Below, piece after piece: positions 20,651 through 28,839 of a DNA stretch of 36,444 nt. The notes under the pieces were generated by a model that saw only the letters and a list, made by a program, of their open reading frames with translations, had not been told where the DNA came from and searched no databases. A program made the position numbers and the translations under genes. The stretch is taken from NCBI RefSeq assembly GCF_002192695.1, contig NZ_MTLG01000003.1, positions 1-36,444 on the forward strand, read 5' to 3'. This DNA is from Achromobacter xylosoxidans (GTDB lineage Bacteria > Pseudomonadota > Gammaproteobacteria > Burkholderiales > Burkholderiaceae_B). Numbering within the stretch: position 1 is the stretch's first letter; each line of letters opens with the position of its first letter.

Positions 20651-22069
20651 CTACAACTGGATCGCAGACAGATCCGGACGCCGCAGGTGCCAGTCGGTCG
20701 CGGCCTGGAAGGCCATGCCGATACGGCCCAGCGCGTCTTCGCCGTTGGCTTTCCCCAGCAGTTGCACGCCGATGGGCATGCCGTCCGCGGAAAAGCCGGC
20801 GGGCAGCGCCAGGCCCGAGGCGTTGACGTAATTGCCAGGACGGGTGAAGGCCGCCAGCGGCGTAGCTGCCTCGTCCACGTCTTCCAGCGGGCAGGCGGCA
20901 AACGGCAGGCAGGGCGCCAGGACCGCGTCGTAGTCGCGCATCCAGTCCTGCCACGCTTCGCAGGCGCGGGCGTGGGCCTGCAGCGCCAGCACGTAGTCGG
21001 CGGCGCTGATCTGCTTGCCGCCCAGCACGCGGGCGCGCACATAGCGGCCCAGCGGCAGGCTGTCGTCCTCGATGTAGTCGCGGTGCTGGGCGTAGGCTTC
21101 AGCGGCGATGATCAGGCCGTTGCGCAGCATCATGTCGTGGAAATCGAAGGGGAAGGGCGCTTCCACGCATTCCGCGCCCAGGTCCGCCAGCGCGCGCCGC
21201 GTGTCGTCCAGCGCGCCCTGCACCGCCGCGTCGATGGCGATGGGGTATTGCGCCTGAGGCATGAGGGCGATGCGCACGCCGGCCAGCGGCTTTGCGCCCG
21301 CGCGCGGGTCGCGGTAGCGATAGGCGGGTACGCCTCGCGTCACCGGATCGCGCGGGTCGGGGCCGGACATGGCCGCGGTCAGCAGCAGCGAATCGCGCGT
21401 GTCGCGGGTCAGCGGGCCAATGGAATCCAGCGTGTGGGACAGCGCCACCGCGCCGTACAGGCTGATGAGTCCGCGCGAGGTCTTCAGACCCGTGATGCCG
21501 TTGAGCGCCGCGGGAATCCGCACCGAGCCGCCAGTGTCCGAACCCAGCGCGGCGGGCGCCAGGCCGGCGGCTACCGCCACGCCGGAACCGCTGGATGAGC
21601 CGCCGGGAATGCGGGCTCGCACCAGGTCCCAGGGATTGCGCGGGGTGCCCATGACGGGGTTGGTGCCCCAGCCGCCGAAGGCGAATTCAACCATGTGGGT
21701 CTTGCCCAGCACCACCATGCCGGCGTCGAGCAGGCGGGTCACGGCCGTGGCCGTGGTTTCACTGCGCCGTTCGCGCCAGGCTTGCGAGCCGGCCGTGGTG
21801 ATCTGGCCTTCGATGTCGCACAGGTCCTTGACCGCCACGGGCAGGCCGTCCAGCGGACCAAGCAGGCCGTAGCCGGCGCGGCGGCGCGCGTCGGCGGCCT
21901 CGGCCAGGCGCAGCGCGCCCTCGCGGTCGACGCTGACGTAGGCGCCCAGCACCGGGTTGGCGCGGTCGATGCGGTCCAGGTAGTGCCGCGCCAGCTCCAC
22001 CGAACTGTAGCGGCCTTCGGCCAGGCCTTGCGCAAGTTCGCCGAGCGTGGCAAATGCAATGTCAGACAT
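20651..22069 (-). CDS. Amidase, amidase-signature family
   Basis: Hydrolyses a carboxamide or related bond to acid and ammonia; cytosolic since no signal peptide is present. The 472-residue product has the full amidase-signature triad: K81 in LPVAVKDL, S158 in GGSSSGSG and nucleophile S182 in DTGGSVRIP, with the Ser pair 24 residues apart as in FAAH. It is not GatA by context: no gatB or gatC is near. GAGGAAA precedes the ATG at 22069. It follows the binding-protein gene by 64 bases with a strong hairpin between, so the pair is probably one operon and the imported compound is a likely substrate. The exact substrate cannot be read. Confidence 0.93.
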   Translation of the reverse strand: MSDIAFATLGELAQGLAEGRYSSVELARHYLDRIDRANPVLGAYVSVDREGALRLAEAADARRRAGYGLLGPLDGLPVAVKDLCDIEGQITTAGSQAWRERRSETTATAVTRLLDAGMVVLGKTHMVEFAFGGWGTNPVMGTPRNPWDLVRARIPGGSSSGSGVAVAAGLAPAALGSDTGGSVRIPAALNGITGLKTSRGLISLYGAVALSHTLDSIGPLTRDTRDSLLLTAAMSGPDPRDPVTRGVPAYRYRDPRAGAKPLAGVRIALMPQAQYPIAIDAAVQGALDDTRRALADLGAECVEAPFPFDFHDMMLRNGLIIAAEAYAQHRDYIEDDSLPLGRYVRARVLGGKQISAADYVLALQAHARACEAWQDWMRDYDAVLAPCLPFAACPLEDVDEAATPLAAFTRPGNYVNASGLALPAGFSADGMPIGVQLLGKANGEDALGRIGMAFQAATDWHLRRPDLSAIQL

Positions 22070-22091
22070 GTTTTCCTCGGGTGATGTCAGC

Positions 22092-22117
22092 GCGGCGCGC
22101 GGGCTGCCGCGCGCCGC
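22092..22117 (-). other. Strong intercistronic hairpin
   Basis: GCGGCGCGCGG (22092-22102) and CCGCGCGCCGC (22107-22117) form a perfect 11-bp all-GC stem with a 4-base loop. It lies between the binding-protein stop (22134) and the amidase start (22069) on the minus strand. No T run follows, so it looks like a partial terminator or an RNA-stability element that lets the binding protein be made in excess of the amidase. Confidence 0.65.
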
Positions 22118-22133
22118 CTTCCTGCTTGCGCGA

Positions 22134-23366
22134 TCAGCGCTTGTTCCAGTCGGGGGCGGGGTACACCGGCTTTTGCGTGGCCACGTCGGCCGGCCAGACC
22201 GGGACCATGCCCTTGCCCGGCAGCAGCTGCACCACGGGGAAGGGCATCAGGAGCTGCTTGCCCGTTTCGTCGATGGCGTAGGGACCGGCCATGACGGTGA
22301 GCTTGCCCGACAGGTCCAGCGAGGCCTTCTTCAGCGCAGCCGCGTCGGTCGAGCCTGCCTGCTTGACGATCTCCTCGGTCAGCGCGCCCGCGCCGTAGGC
22401 CAGCGCCGTCTGGAAATCGGGCGGGAACTCGGCCTTGGGAAAGCGTTGGTCATAGGCGGCGGCGAACTGCTCGCGCGTCATGCCGGCGTTGACCTTCCAG
22501 TTGATCGCGGGGTGGTAGTTGGTGTGGCTGTAGATGTAGTTGGAATCCGCGCCGATGGCCTGGAATTGCGGCGTGGACGCGTAGACCATGAAGACATACG
22601 GGAAGTTGATGTCCAGCTGCTTCATCTGGCGCGTCATGCTGATCAGGTCGCCCTCGTACGAGGTCGGCACCAGCGCCTCGGCCCCGGCCGCGCGGGCCTT
22701 CTGCAGAATGGTGCTGAAGTCTTTCTGACCCTTGGGGTACTTCTCGAACAGCACCACCTGCATGCCGTTCTTGGCCGCTTGCTCCTTGCCGCCTTCGGCC
22801 AGGCCCGCCGGGAACGGTTCGTCCGAATACAGGATGGCGACCTTCTTCACGCCCTGGTTGGCGGCCAGCTCCATGTTGGCGCGCAGCATCGCCGACACCG
22901 GCATCTGCGTGCCGGACACCATGTTCTTGAAGCCCTGCTTGTACAGGTCGTCGCTGGCGGCGGACCAGACCATCAGATACTTGCCCAGGCGCTCGGTCAC
23001 CGTGGCGGCCGCGGCGGTCAGCGTGGAGCCGAAGGGCGCGAACACCAGATCCACTTTTTCATCGACAATCAGGCGTTCGTAAACGCGGGTCACCATCTGC
23101 TTGTCGCTGCGGTCGTCCAGCTTGACCAGCTCGACGGGGTATTTCTTGCCTTTGACTTCGATGCCGCCGCGGCGGTTGACGTCGTCGACCCACAGTTCGA
23201 CGCCGCGCACGCCCGACTGCGAGGCGAGCGCGAAACTGCCGGTCGACGATACGGTCATGCCGACCCGGATCTTGTCCGAGGTCTGGGCGGCGCCCAGGGC
23301 AGGGGTCAGGGCGGCGACGGCAAGGGCCAGCGCCGGTAAGCGGGACAGCCAGGGTCTAGCGTGCAT
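22134..23366 (-). CDS. Liv-type ABC transporter substrate-binding protein
   Basis: Periplasmic binding protein of the hydrophobic amino acid/amide uptake type (type 1 periplasmic fold). The 410-residue form has a signal peptide (MHARPWLSRLPALALAVAAL, cleaved near ALGAAQT) followed by KIRVGMTVSSTGSFALASQSG, the usual N-lobe start (shown here as KIRVGMTVSSTG and SFALASQSG). ATG 23366 has GGAGA 8 bases upstream; the frame stays open further but without family likeness. It is divergent from a LysR gene that is followed by livM, livH, livG and livF, so it should deliver ligand to that transporter. The amidase downstream hints that the ligand carries an amide group. Confidence 0.93.
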   Translation of the reverse strand: MHARPWLSRLPALALAVAALTPALGAAQTSDKIRVGMTVSSTGSFALASQSGVRGVELWVDDVNRRGGIEVKGKKYPVELVKLDDRSDKQMVTRVYERLIVDEKVDLVFAPFGSTLTAAAATVTERLGKYLMVWSAASDDLYKQGFKNMVSGTQMPVSAMLRANMELAANQGVKKVAILYSDEPFPAGLAEGGKEQAAKNGMQVVLFEKYPKGQKDFSTILQKARAAGAEALVPTSYEGDLISMTRQMKQLDINFPYVFMVYASTPQFQAIGADSNYIYSHTNYHPAINWKVNAGMTREQFAAAYDQRFPKAEFPPDFQTALAYGAGALTEEIVKQAGSTDAAALKKASLDLSGKLTVMAGPYAIDETGKQLLMPFPVVQLLPGKGMVPVWPADVATQKPVYPAPDWNKR

Positions 23367-23434
23367 GGGGAGGTCTCCTATCGTTTTTGGTATGCGGCCC
23401 CGCGTTCCGTGGCGAACCATCGGACACTGGCCAG

Positions 23435-23459
23435 ATGTTGGGCAATGTTTGCTCAACAT
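23435..23459. promoter_or_regulatory. 25-bp inverted repeat between the two arms of the amide cluster
   Basis: ATGTTGGGCAA (23435-23445) and TTGCTCAACAT (23449-23459) are complementary at 10 of 11 positions around TGT. The right arm overlaps a candidate -35 box for the LysR gene, so bound protein could repress its own gene and act on the divergent binding-protein promoter. It is the best candidate for the LysR site of this cluster. Confidence 0.65.
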
Positions 23460-23476
23460 GCGAGATAGCGTATAAC
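23449..23476 (+). promoter_or_regulatory. Predicted promoter of the LysR gene
   Basis: TATAAC (23471-23476) matches the -10 consensus at 5 of 6. TTGCTC (23449-23454) is a weak -35 at 16-base spacing and lies inside the right arm of the inverted repeat. Transcription would start about 17 bases before the TTG start of the gene. Confidence 0.4.
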
Positions 23477-23498
23477 AAATAGGCATGGAGCGCACGCC

Positions 23499-24413
23499 TT
23501 GAATAAATTGAATTACCGACAGACCGAAATGTTGTGGGCCATCGTCATGGCCGGGTCCATCAGTGGCGCCGCCCGGCTGCTGAATATTTCCCAGCCGGCG
23601 GTCAGCCGGATGCTGGCGCATACCGAAAAAGCCATGGGCGTGACGCTCTTCGAGCGGGTTCGCGGCAAGCTCAGGCCGACCTCGCAAGTGCAGAGCCTGT
23701 TTGAGGAAATCGAGAAAACGCAGCGCATGATGCAGCGCGTCAATGATTTGGCCGACGCGTTGGCGGAACACGGTACGGGGGTGCTGCGGCTGGCGTCCAT
23801 TCCCAGTCTGGCCCAGTTCCTGGTGCCGCGCGCCGTGGCACGCTTCCAGCAGCGCCGTCCCGAATTGCTGCTGCGGCTGAACACGACAGCGCTGCCCACG
23901 CTGATCACCGACGTGTTGCAGGGCGAGGCCGAGCTGGGCTTGGTGGTGATGCAGGCGGATCATCCCTTCCTGATGTCCCAGCCGCTGCACGTGGGGAAGA
24001 TGGTGGCCGCCATACCCAAGGCGCATCCGCTGGCGGCTCGGGCCGAGGTCAGCCTGGCCGATCTGTCGCCGCATCCGCACATCGTGGTGGGCACGCGCAT
24101 GCCCTTCGGCATGCTGGTGCTGGGCGCTTTCGAGCAGGCGGGCCTGCCGTGCCGCATGTGCGCCGACGTGCCCTGGAGCCAATTGGCCTGCGCCCTGGTG
24201 AACGCCGGGGTGGGCATCGCCATCGTGGATGAATTCACCGTCATGCAGAACACCATGCCGGACGTGGTCATCGTGCCGCTGGCCGAGCGCATTCCCCTGA
24301 ATATTTCGGCTGTCTATGCCAGCAACCGCGAGCCCTCGGCCATCGCGCTGGAGTTCATCAAGGAGCTGCGCGGGGTGCTTGCCGAGGCCTTTCCTGCCGA
24401 AAATAAGGGTTAG
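23499..24413 (+). CDS. LysR family transcriptional regulator of the amide cluster
   Basis: A 304-residue regulator with an N-terminal winged helix (YRQTEMLWAIVMAGSISGAA, LLNISQPAVSRMLAHTEKAM) and a LysR substrate-binding domain from about residue 92. The start is TTG 23499 with GGAG 8 bases upstream; the ATG at 23485 is in another frame and stops after five codons. It lies between the divergent binding-protein/amidase arm and the livMHGF arm, which points to it as the activator of both. The effector would be the imported compound or its product, by inference. Confidence 0.94.
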   Translation: MNKLNYRQTEMLWAIVMAGSISGAARLLNISQPAVSRMLAHTEKAMGVTLFERVRGKLRPTSQVQSLFEEIEKTQRMMQRVNDLADALAEHGTGVLRLASIPSLAQFLVPRAVARFQQRRPELLLRLNTTALPTLITDVLQGEAELGLVVMQADHPFLMSQPLHVGKMVAAIPKAHPLAARAEVSLADLSPHPHIVVGTRMPFGMLVLGAFEQAGLPCRMCADVPWSQLACALVNAGVGIAIVDEFTVMQNTMPDVVIVPLAERIPLNISAVYASNREPSAIALEFIKELRGVLAEAFPAENKG

Positions 24414-24421
24414 TCCTTAAC

Positions 24422-24450
24422 TTGCAGTTATGGTTTGAACTGTTCATAAT
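24422..24450 (+). promoter_or_regulatory. Predicted promoter of the livMHGF operon
   Basis: TTGCAG (24422-24427) and CATAAT (24445-24450) are separated by exactly 17 bases; the -10 matches at 5 of 6 and the -35 at 3 of 6. The symmetrical 11-mer TGAACTGTTCA (24436-24446) overlaps the spacer and -10 and could be a regulator half-site. The start is 50 bases before the livM ATG. Confidence 0.45.
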
Positions 24451-24502
24451 CGCCTCCAAATAAAGCGGCCGTCCAACCCGGAAACGGCCCGGAGGAAGAC
24501 AT

Positions 24503-25495
24503 ATGAGCAGCAGTCCCGTCCTGGCGGCGGGCGCCGCCTCGCATCGCGCGCAGGATCAGCGCGCCTTGCGGTTGCGCACCCGCATCGCCGTCATCGTCTT
24601 TGCCGCCCTGGCCGCCGGCCTGGCCCTGATCCCCATGGCCACGTCGAACATTTCGTTCGCGTTCTACCTGATGCTGTGGATCACCATGGCCAGCGCCATG
24701 AACATCTGCGTCGGCTTCACCGGCTATCTGCCGTTCGGCTACGTAGTGTTCTACGGCGTGGGTTCGTACGCCACCGGCATCTGCTACAAGATCCTGGGCT
24801 GGCCCATCCTGCCGTCGCTGCTGGCGGCGGGCGGCGTGGGCGTGGCGATCGCGCTGCTGCTGGCGCCCACGCTGAGGTTGCGGGGGGTGTACTTCGGCAT
24901 CGTGAGCCTGGCGCTGGCCACCATCGTCAAGCTGATCATCTCCAATCTGCCGCAGTCCTTCACTGGCGGCAGCATGGGCATCATCCTGTCCAGCGCCAAC
25001 AACCCCACGCACAGCTACTACGCCATGCTGGCCGTGATGGGCGCGACCCTGGCCACCGTCACCTGGCTGTCCGTGTCCAGCCTGGGCCGCGCGCTCAAGG
25101 CCATCCGCGACGACGACGGCGCCGCCGCCTGCGTCGGCATCCACGTGCCCAACACCCGGCTCAAGGCCTGGCTGCTGGCCGCGCTGTTCCCGGCGCTGGC
25201 CGGCGGCATCGAGGCCTGGTACACGAACGTGGTCGATCCGGAATACGCCTTCCACGTGCTGATCACCGCCAAGAGCATCATCTACGCGATGGCGGGCGGC
25301 TTCGGCACCATTCTCGGGCCGGTCGTCGGCACGCTGGCGCTCCTGGGCATCGACCACATGATCTGGCAGAAATTCCCGGTGGTGAACCTGCTGCTGCTGG
25401 GCCTGATCATCGTGCTGTTGATGCTGTTCCTGCCGCGCGGCATCGTCGGCAGCCTGATCAAACGCAAGCCGCAACTGCGCCGCTACATCGCCTGA
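24503..25495 (+). CDS. livM: ABC transporter permease, LivM type
   Basis: Inner-membrane permease of a branched-chain amino acid/amide-type importer. The 330-residue product has about eight to ten hydrophobic helices and the LivM core LRLRGVYFGIVSLALATI, plus an EAA-like cytoplasmic loop near SLGRALKAIRDDDGAAACVGI. GGAGGAAGAC lies just before the ATG. A hydrophilic N-terminal 25 residues precede helix 1. It is first in a run with livH (9 bases on), livG and livF, an order (M before H) opposite to that of E. coli. Confidence 0.93.
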   Translation: MSSSPVLAAGAASHRAQDQRALRLRTRIAVIVFAALAAGLALIPMATSNISFAFYLMLWITMASAMNICVGFTGYLPFGYVVFYGVGSYATGICYKILGWPILPSLLAAGGVGVAIALLLAPTLRLRGVYFGIVSLALATIVKLIISNLPQSFTGGSMGIILSSANNPTHSYYAMLAVMGATLATVTWLSVSSLGRALKAIRDDDGAAACVGIHVPNTRLKAWLLAALFPALAGGIEAWYTNVVDPEYAFHVLITAKSIIYAMAGGFGTILGPVVGTLALLGIDHMIWQKFPVVNLLLLGLIIVLLMLFLPRGIVGSLIKRKPQLRRYIA

Positions 25496-25504
25496 GGAAC
25501 CGCC

Positions 25505-26386
25505 ATGACCGGACTGATTATCCAAGGGCTGATCAACGGCCTGATCCTGGGCGCCATCTACGGCCTGATCGGCGTGGGGCTGAACGTGATCTTCGGCGTG
25601 CTGCGCGTGGTCAACTTCGCGCACGGCGAATTCCTGGTGCTGGGCGCGTACTTTGCCTTCTATCTGATGGAGTACGCCGGCATCAATCCGCTGGTGGCGC
25701 TGCCGCTGGCCTTCGCTGCGTTCTTCCTGGCGGGCTACCTGCTGTACTTCGTGCTGATTCCGCGCTTGTCCAAGGCGGACGATCCCGAGATCAGCTCGCT
25801 GCTGCTGATGTTCGGCGTGTCCATCATGCTGGGCGCCATCATGCTGCTGGTGTTCGACGCCGACGCGCGCTCGCTGCCTTATGAAATCGAGCCCGTGTTC
25901 CTGAAGTTCGGGCCGGTGCTGATCCCCACCGTGCGCCTGCTGGCGCTGGTCATCGCGCTGGCCATCATCGGCGCGCTGACGGTGTTCCTGTACCGCACCC
26001 AATTGGGCAAGGCGCTGCGCGCCATCATCATGAACCGCGACGCCGTGCGCATCGTGGGCATCAATGCCGAACGCCTGTCGGCCGTGGCCTTCGGGCTGGG
26101 CATAGGCCTGGCCGCCGCCAGCGGCGTGCTGGTGGCAATGGTGTTCCCCGCGTTCTCGCCGTTCATGGGCAATGACTACACGCTGATCGGCTTCATCGTC
26201 ATCGTGCTGGGCGGCCTGGGCCATCCGGTGGGTGCCCTGGTCGGCGCGCTGCTGTTCGGCGTCACGGAGCAGGTATCGGTGGTGTTCTTCAATCCTTCCA
26301 TCGCCACCACCTGCGGCTTCACGCTCATGGTCGCCACCATCTTCATCCGGCCCAGCGGACTCTTCGGCCGCCAGGCGCTGCGCTAA
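25505..26386 (+). CDS. livH: ABC transporter permease, LivH type
   Basis: Second inner-membrane permease of the importer, 293 residues, about eight helices. The N-terminus GLINGLILGAIYGLIGVGLN followed by VIFGVLRVVNFAHGEFLVLG is the LivH hallmark. The cytoplasmic loop TQLGKALRAIIMNRDAVRIVGI is where the ATPase subunit docks. The ATG has AGGAA upstream. It should pair with LivM to make the channel and is followed 14 bases later by livG. Confidence 0.94.
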   Translation: MTGLIIQGLINGLILGAIYGLIGVGLNVIFGVLRVVNFAHGEFLVLGAYFAFYLMEYAGINPLVALPLAFAAFFLAGYLLYFVLIPRLSKADDPEISSLLLMFGVSIMLGAIMLLVFDADARSLPYEIEPVFLKFGPVLIPTVRLLALVIALAIIGALTVFLYRTQLGKALRAIIMNRDAVRIVGINAERLSAVAFGLGIGLAAASGVLVAMVFPAFSPFMGNDYTLIGFIVIVLGGLGHPVGALVGALLFGVTEQVSVVFFNPSIATTCGFTLMVATIFIRPSGLFGRQALR

Positions 26387-26400
26387 CAGGAGCCGGACAC

Positions 26401-27108
26401 ATGTTGAAAGTCAGCAATCTCAAGAAGCGCTTCGGCGGGCTGGTCGCTTTGCAAGGCGTGGACCTGGACGTGCCGCGCGGCTCCATCCTGGGCGTCATCG
26501 GCATGAACGGGTCGGGCAAGACCACCATGCTCAACTGCATCAACGGCATCTACACGCCGGACGAGGGCCGCATCGAACTCGACGGCCAGAACATTGCCGG
26601 CAAGCAGATCCACGAAGTCGCCCGGCTGGGCGTGGGCCGCACCTTCCAGGTGCCGCGCATCTTCCGCCAACTGACCCTGCTGGACAACCTGGAAGTGGCG
26701 CAGCAGCAGACCGGCCGCAGCGCCGACGAACGCTACGCCCAGTCCGAATACTGGCTGCACAAGGTGGAGCTGCACCGGCTGCGGCACAACTACGCCGAGG
26801 AGCTGTCCGGCGGACAGCAGAAACTGGTGGAGCTGGCGCGCATCATGGTGGCGCGGCCCAAGGTGGTGCTGCTGGATGAGCCCTTCGCCGGCGTCAATCC
26901 GGCGCTGGCGCAATTGCTGATCTCGGTCATCCGCGAACTGCCCGGAGAGCACGACTGCTCGGTGGTGCTGGTGTCGCACGACCTGACCTCGATCTACCAG
27001 CTGTCCCACCACATCATCGTCATGAACGAAGGCGCCATCCTGAGCCAGGGCAACGCCGAGCAAGTGCGCGCCGACCCCCGCGTGGTCGAAGCCTATCTGG
27101 GAGCCTGA
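26401..27108 (+). CDS. livG: ABC transporter ATP-binding protein, LivG type
   Basis: One of two ATPases of the importer, 235 residues. Walker A is GMNGSGKTT (34-42). The BCA-type insertion RTFQVPRIFRQLTLLDNLEVA follows the Q-loop (shown as RTFQVPRIFRQ and LTLLDNLEVA). The signature is LSGGQQKLVELARI, Walker B VVLLDEP and the switch His is in VLVSHDLTSI. The Walker B is followed by FAGVNP, as in LivG. Only a single base separates its TGA from the livF ATG. Confidence 0.95.
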   Translation: MLKVSNLKKRFGGLVALQGVDLDVPRGSILGVIGMNGSGKTTMLNCINGIYTPDEGRIELDGQNIAGKQIHEVARLGVGRTFQVPRIFRQLTLLDNLEVAQQQTGRSADERYAQSEYWLHKVELHRLRHNYAEELSGGQQKLVELARIMVARPKVVLLDEPFAGVNPALAQLLISVIRELPGEHDCSVVLVSHDLTSIYQLSHHIIVMNEGAILSQGNAEQVRADPRVVEAYLGA

Positions 27109-27109
27109 C

Positions 27110-27850
27110 ATGAGCACGTCGATACTCGCGCTGGAAGACGTGACCGTGGCCTACCACGGCGACATCACCATCCTGAACCACGTCAACATCCAGGCGCGCG
27201 CGGGCAAGGTGACCGGCGTCATCGGCCCCAACGGCGCCGGCAAGTCCACGGTGTTGAAGACCATGTTCGGCTTCCTGCCGCCACGCACCGGCCGCATCAC
27301 GCTGCGCGGCGCGGACATCAGCGCCCAGCCCTCGCACGAGCGCGCCAGCAACGGCGTGGCTTTCGTGCCGCAGCACCGCAGCCTGTTCGGCGAACTGTCG
27401 GTGCATGACAATCTGCTGCTGGGCTGCTGGCCGTTCCGCAAGGACAAGGCTCGCGTGCGCCAGCGCATCGATTCGGTCTACGACCGCTTCCCGATCCTGG
27501 CGCAGAAGCGCGACGATCCCGTCTCCAGCATGAGCGGCGGGCAGCAGCGCTTCGTCGAGTTCGGCCGGGCCTTGCTGATCGAGCCGTCCGTCATCCTGCT
27601 GGACGAGCCCACCGCCATGCTCGCACCCAAGATCTCCAAGGAGATCTACACGCTGATCCGCGGCTTTGCCGACGAAGGCATGACGGTGGTGCTGGTGGAC
27701 CAGAACGTGCGCCGCTGCGCCGAGGTGTCCGACTACATGTACATCCTGGAACTGGGCCGCAACAAGGCCGAGGGCGGGCGCGAGGCCTTCGACGATGGCG
27801 GCGGGCTGCGCGAGATGGTTGCGTCGTGGATGGATTACAAGATTGATTGA
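27110..27850 (+). CDS. livF: ABC transporter ATP-binding protein, LivF type
   Basis: Second ATPase of the importer, 246 residues. Walker A is GPNGAGKST (39-47), the Q-loop FVPQHRSLFGELSV, signature MSGGQQRFVEFGRAL, Walker B VILLDEP and an altered switch VLVDQNV in which Gln-Asn stands where LivF proteins usually have Gln-Asn too, so it is normal for the family. It ends the operon. No hairpin is clear in the 81-base gap to the convergent vapC gene. Confidence 0.95.
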   Translation: MSTSILALEDVTVAYHGDITILNHVNIQARAGKVTGVIGPNGAGKSTVLKTMFGFLPPRTGRITLRGADISAQPSHERASNGVAFVPQHRSLFGELSVHDNLLLGCWPFRKDKARVRQRIDSVYDRFPILAQKRDDPVSSMSGGQQRFVEFGRALLIEPSVILLDEPTAMLAPKISKEIYTLIRGFADEGMTVVLVDQNVRRCAEVSDYMYILELGRNKAEGGREAFDDGGGLREMVASWMDYKID

Positions 27851-27931
27851 CGACGGGGTAGTAACTAGGGATCAGGGCGGCCGTTTGCACGACACTGGTA
27901 CGACAGCGGGGCGGCGGACGCCTGCCCAGGC

Positions 27932-28342
27932 TCAGTGTTTCAGCGTCCAATCGTCCAGCCGCAGCCCGGGCACGCGGGAAAATTCACGAGTGTTGTTGGT
28001 AACAAGTACCAGGCCCCGGGAGCGGGTGTGGCCGGCGATCATGGCGTCGTAGGGGCCAATAGGGGTTCCGGCGCGCGCCAGTTCGGCGCGAAGCTGACCG
28101 GAATCTGCTGCCGCATCGTGGTCATAGTCGAGCACTTCCAGGCGCTTCAGGAAACCGTCGACAACGGCATGATTGCGTATGGGCGCGGCGGACTTTTCAG
28201 CGCCATAGGCGAGTTCCATGGCGGTGATCGCGCTGATGCACAGCTGGCCCTGCCGCCGGTTGAACGCCTGCTGCACTGCGTCTGGCTTGTTCTTGATGGC
28301 AAAGATGCAGGTGTTCGTGTCGAGCACGAACTTCAGCGGCAT
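27932..28342 (-). CDS. vapC: PIN-domain toxin, VapC-like
   Basis: A 136-residue PIN ribonuclease, the toxin of a type II toxin-antitoxin pair that cuts a specific RNA, usually tRNA. The acidic site is intact: D8 in LDTN, E43 in ITAMELAYG and D99 in GPYDAMIAG, with the C-terminal VTNNTREFSRVPGLRLDDW typical of VapC. ATG 28342 is chosen because MPLKFVLDTN is the family start; it overlaps the upstream antitoxin-like gene by 10 bases, which indicates coupled translation. The frame stays open upstream but without family likeness. Confidence 0.93.
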   Translation of the reverse strand: MPLKFVLDTNTCIFAIKNKPDAVQQAFNRRQGQLCISAITAMELAYGAEKSAAPIRNHAVVDGFLKRLEVLDYDHDAAADSGQLRAELARAGTPIGPYDAMIAGHTRSRGLVLVTNNTREFSRVPGLRLDDWTLKH

Positions 28343-28575
28343 GAGCGGCCTCCTGCTCTGTCCATGGGCTGATCGCGGTCGTTGAGAAAATCGGACGTAA
28401 CCGACTCGCCTGCGAACCAGGCGTCCCAGGACCTGTCGGTCTGCGCTGGTACTGGCGCAGGCCGTTGGTTGATGGCGATGACGTATCCCAGTGCCGGGCT
28501 GGCAGGCGGGGCGGTGGTTTTGCGCTGGCTTGCTGGGCGGCCATGATGTGGTTTGCAGACGGATGCTGATTTCAT
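28333..28575 (-). CDS. Antitoxin-like protein, divergent VapB
   Basis: An 80-residue ORF directly before vapC, overlapping it by 10 bases, with a good GGAGAACGCC ribosome-binding site before the ATG. The C-terminal part (SWDAWFAGESVTSDFLNDRDQP, shown as SWDAWFAGES and VTSDFLNDRDQP) resembles the toxin-binding tail of VapB antitoxins. The N-terminal 45 residues are basic and Pro-rich and show no AbrB or ribbon-helix-helix fold. I looked at the other two minus-strand frames and saw no AbrB-like segment that a frameshift would explain. It may be a degenerate or unusual antitoxin; the gene is therefore uncertain in its first half. Confidence 0.65.
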   Translation of the reverse strand: MKSASVCKPHHGRPASQRKTTAPPASPALGYVIAINQRPAPVPAQTDRSWDAWFAGESVTSDFLNDRDQPMDRAGGRSCR

Positions 28576-28609
28576 GGCGTTCTCCTCGGTAGATGTATGG
28601 CACCCGTCG

Positions 28610-28631
28610 TTTATAGCGCGCCACAGGTGGC
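28610..28631 (-). promoter_or_regulatory. Possible vapBC promoter and operator
   Basis: On the minus strand TATAAA (28615-28610) is a plausible -10, about 35 bases before the antitoxin ATG. Just upstream lies GCCAC (28620-28624) with its complement GTGGC (28627-28631) around AG, a 12-bp palindrome that could be bound by the antitoxin. No good -35 is seen. The remaining gap up to 28839 shows nothing else I can support. Confidence 0.35.
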
Positions 28632-28839
28632 CCGCCTATGACGGCTTACCGCAAGTCGCTGCCAGCCTTGTTCGGCCTGGGCCGGGTTTTGTGCTGCTAC
28701 GAGCGGCTGGTCAGGCCGGGCGTATCCGGCGCGTGGCGCCGCCGCCACGCCCGCCAGGCTTTGCATTCTTTGACGATCCGGCACGACCTGCCTTGCGCTA
28801 ATCTGGCTGCGCCACCATCCCCAAGGCGAGGCCCATGCC

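Noticed and set aside
24428..26224. A 598-codon minus-strand frame over livM and livH
   Set aside because: Antisense to two permease genes with clear family sequence; composition is Gln/His/Asp-rich as expected for a shadow frame.
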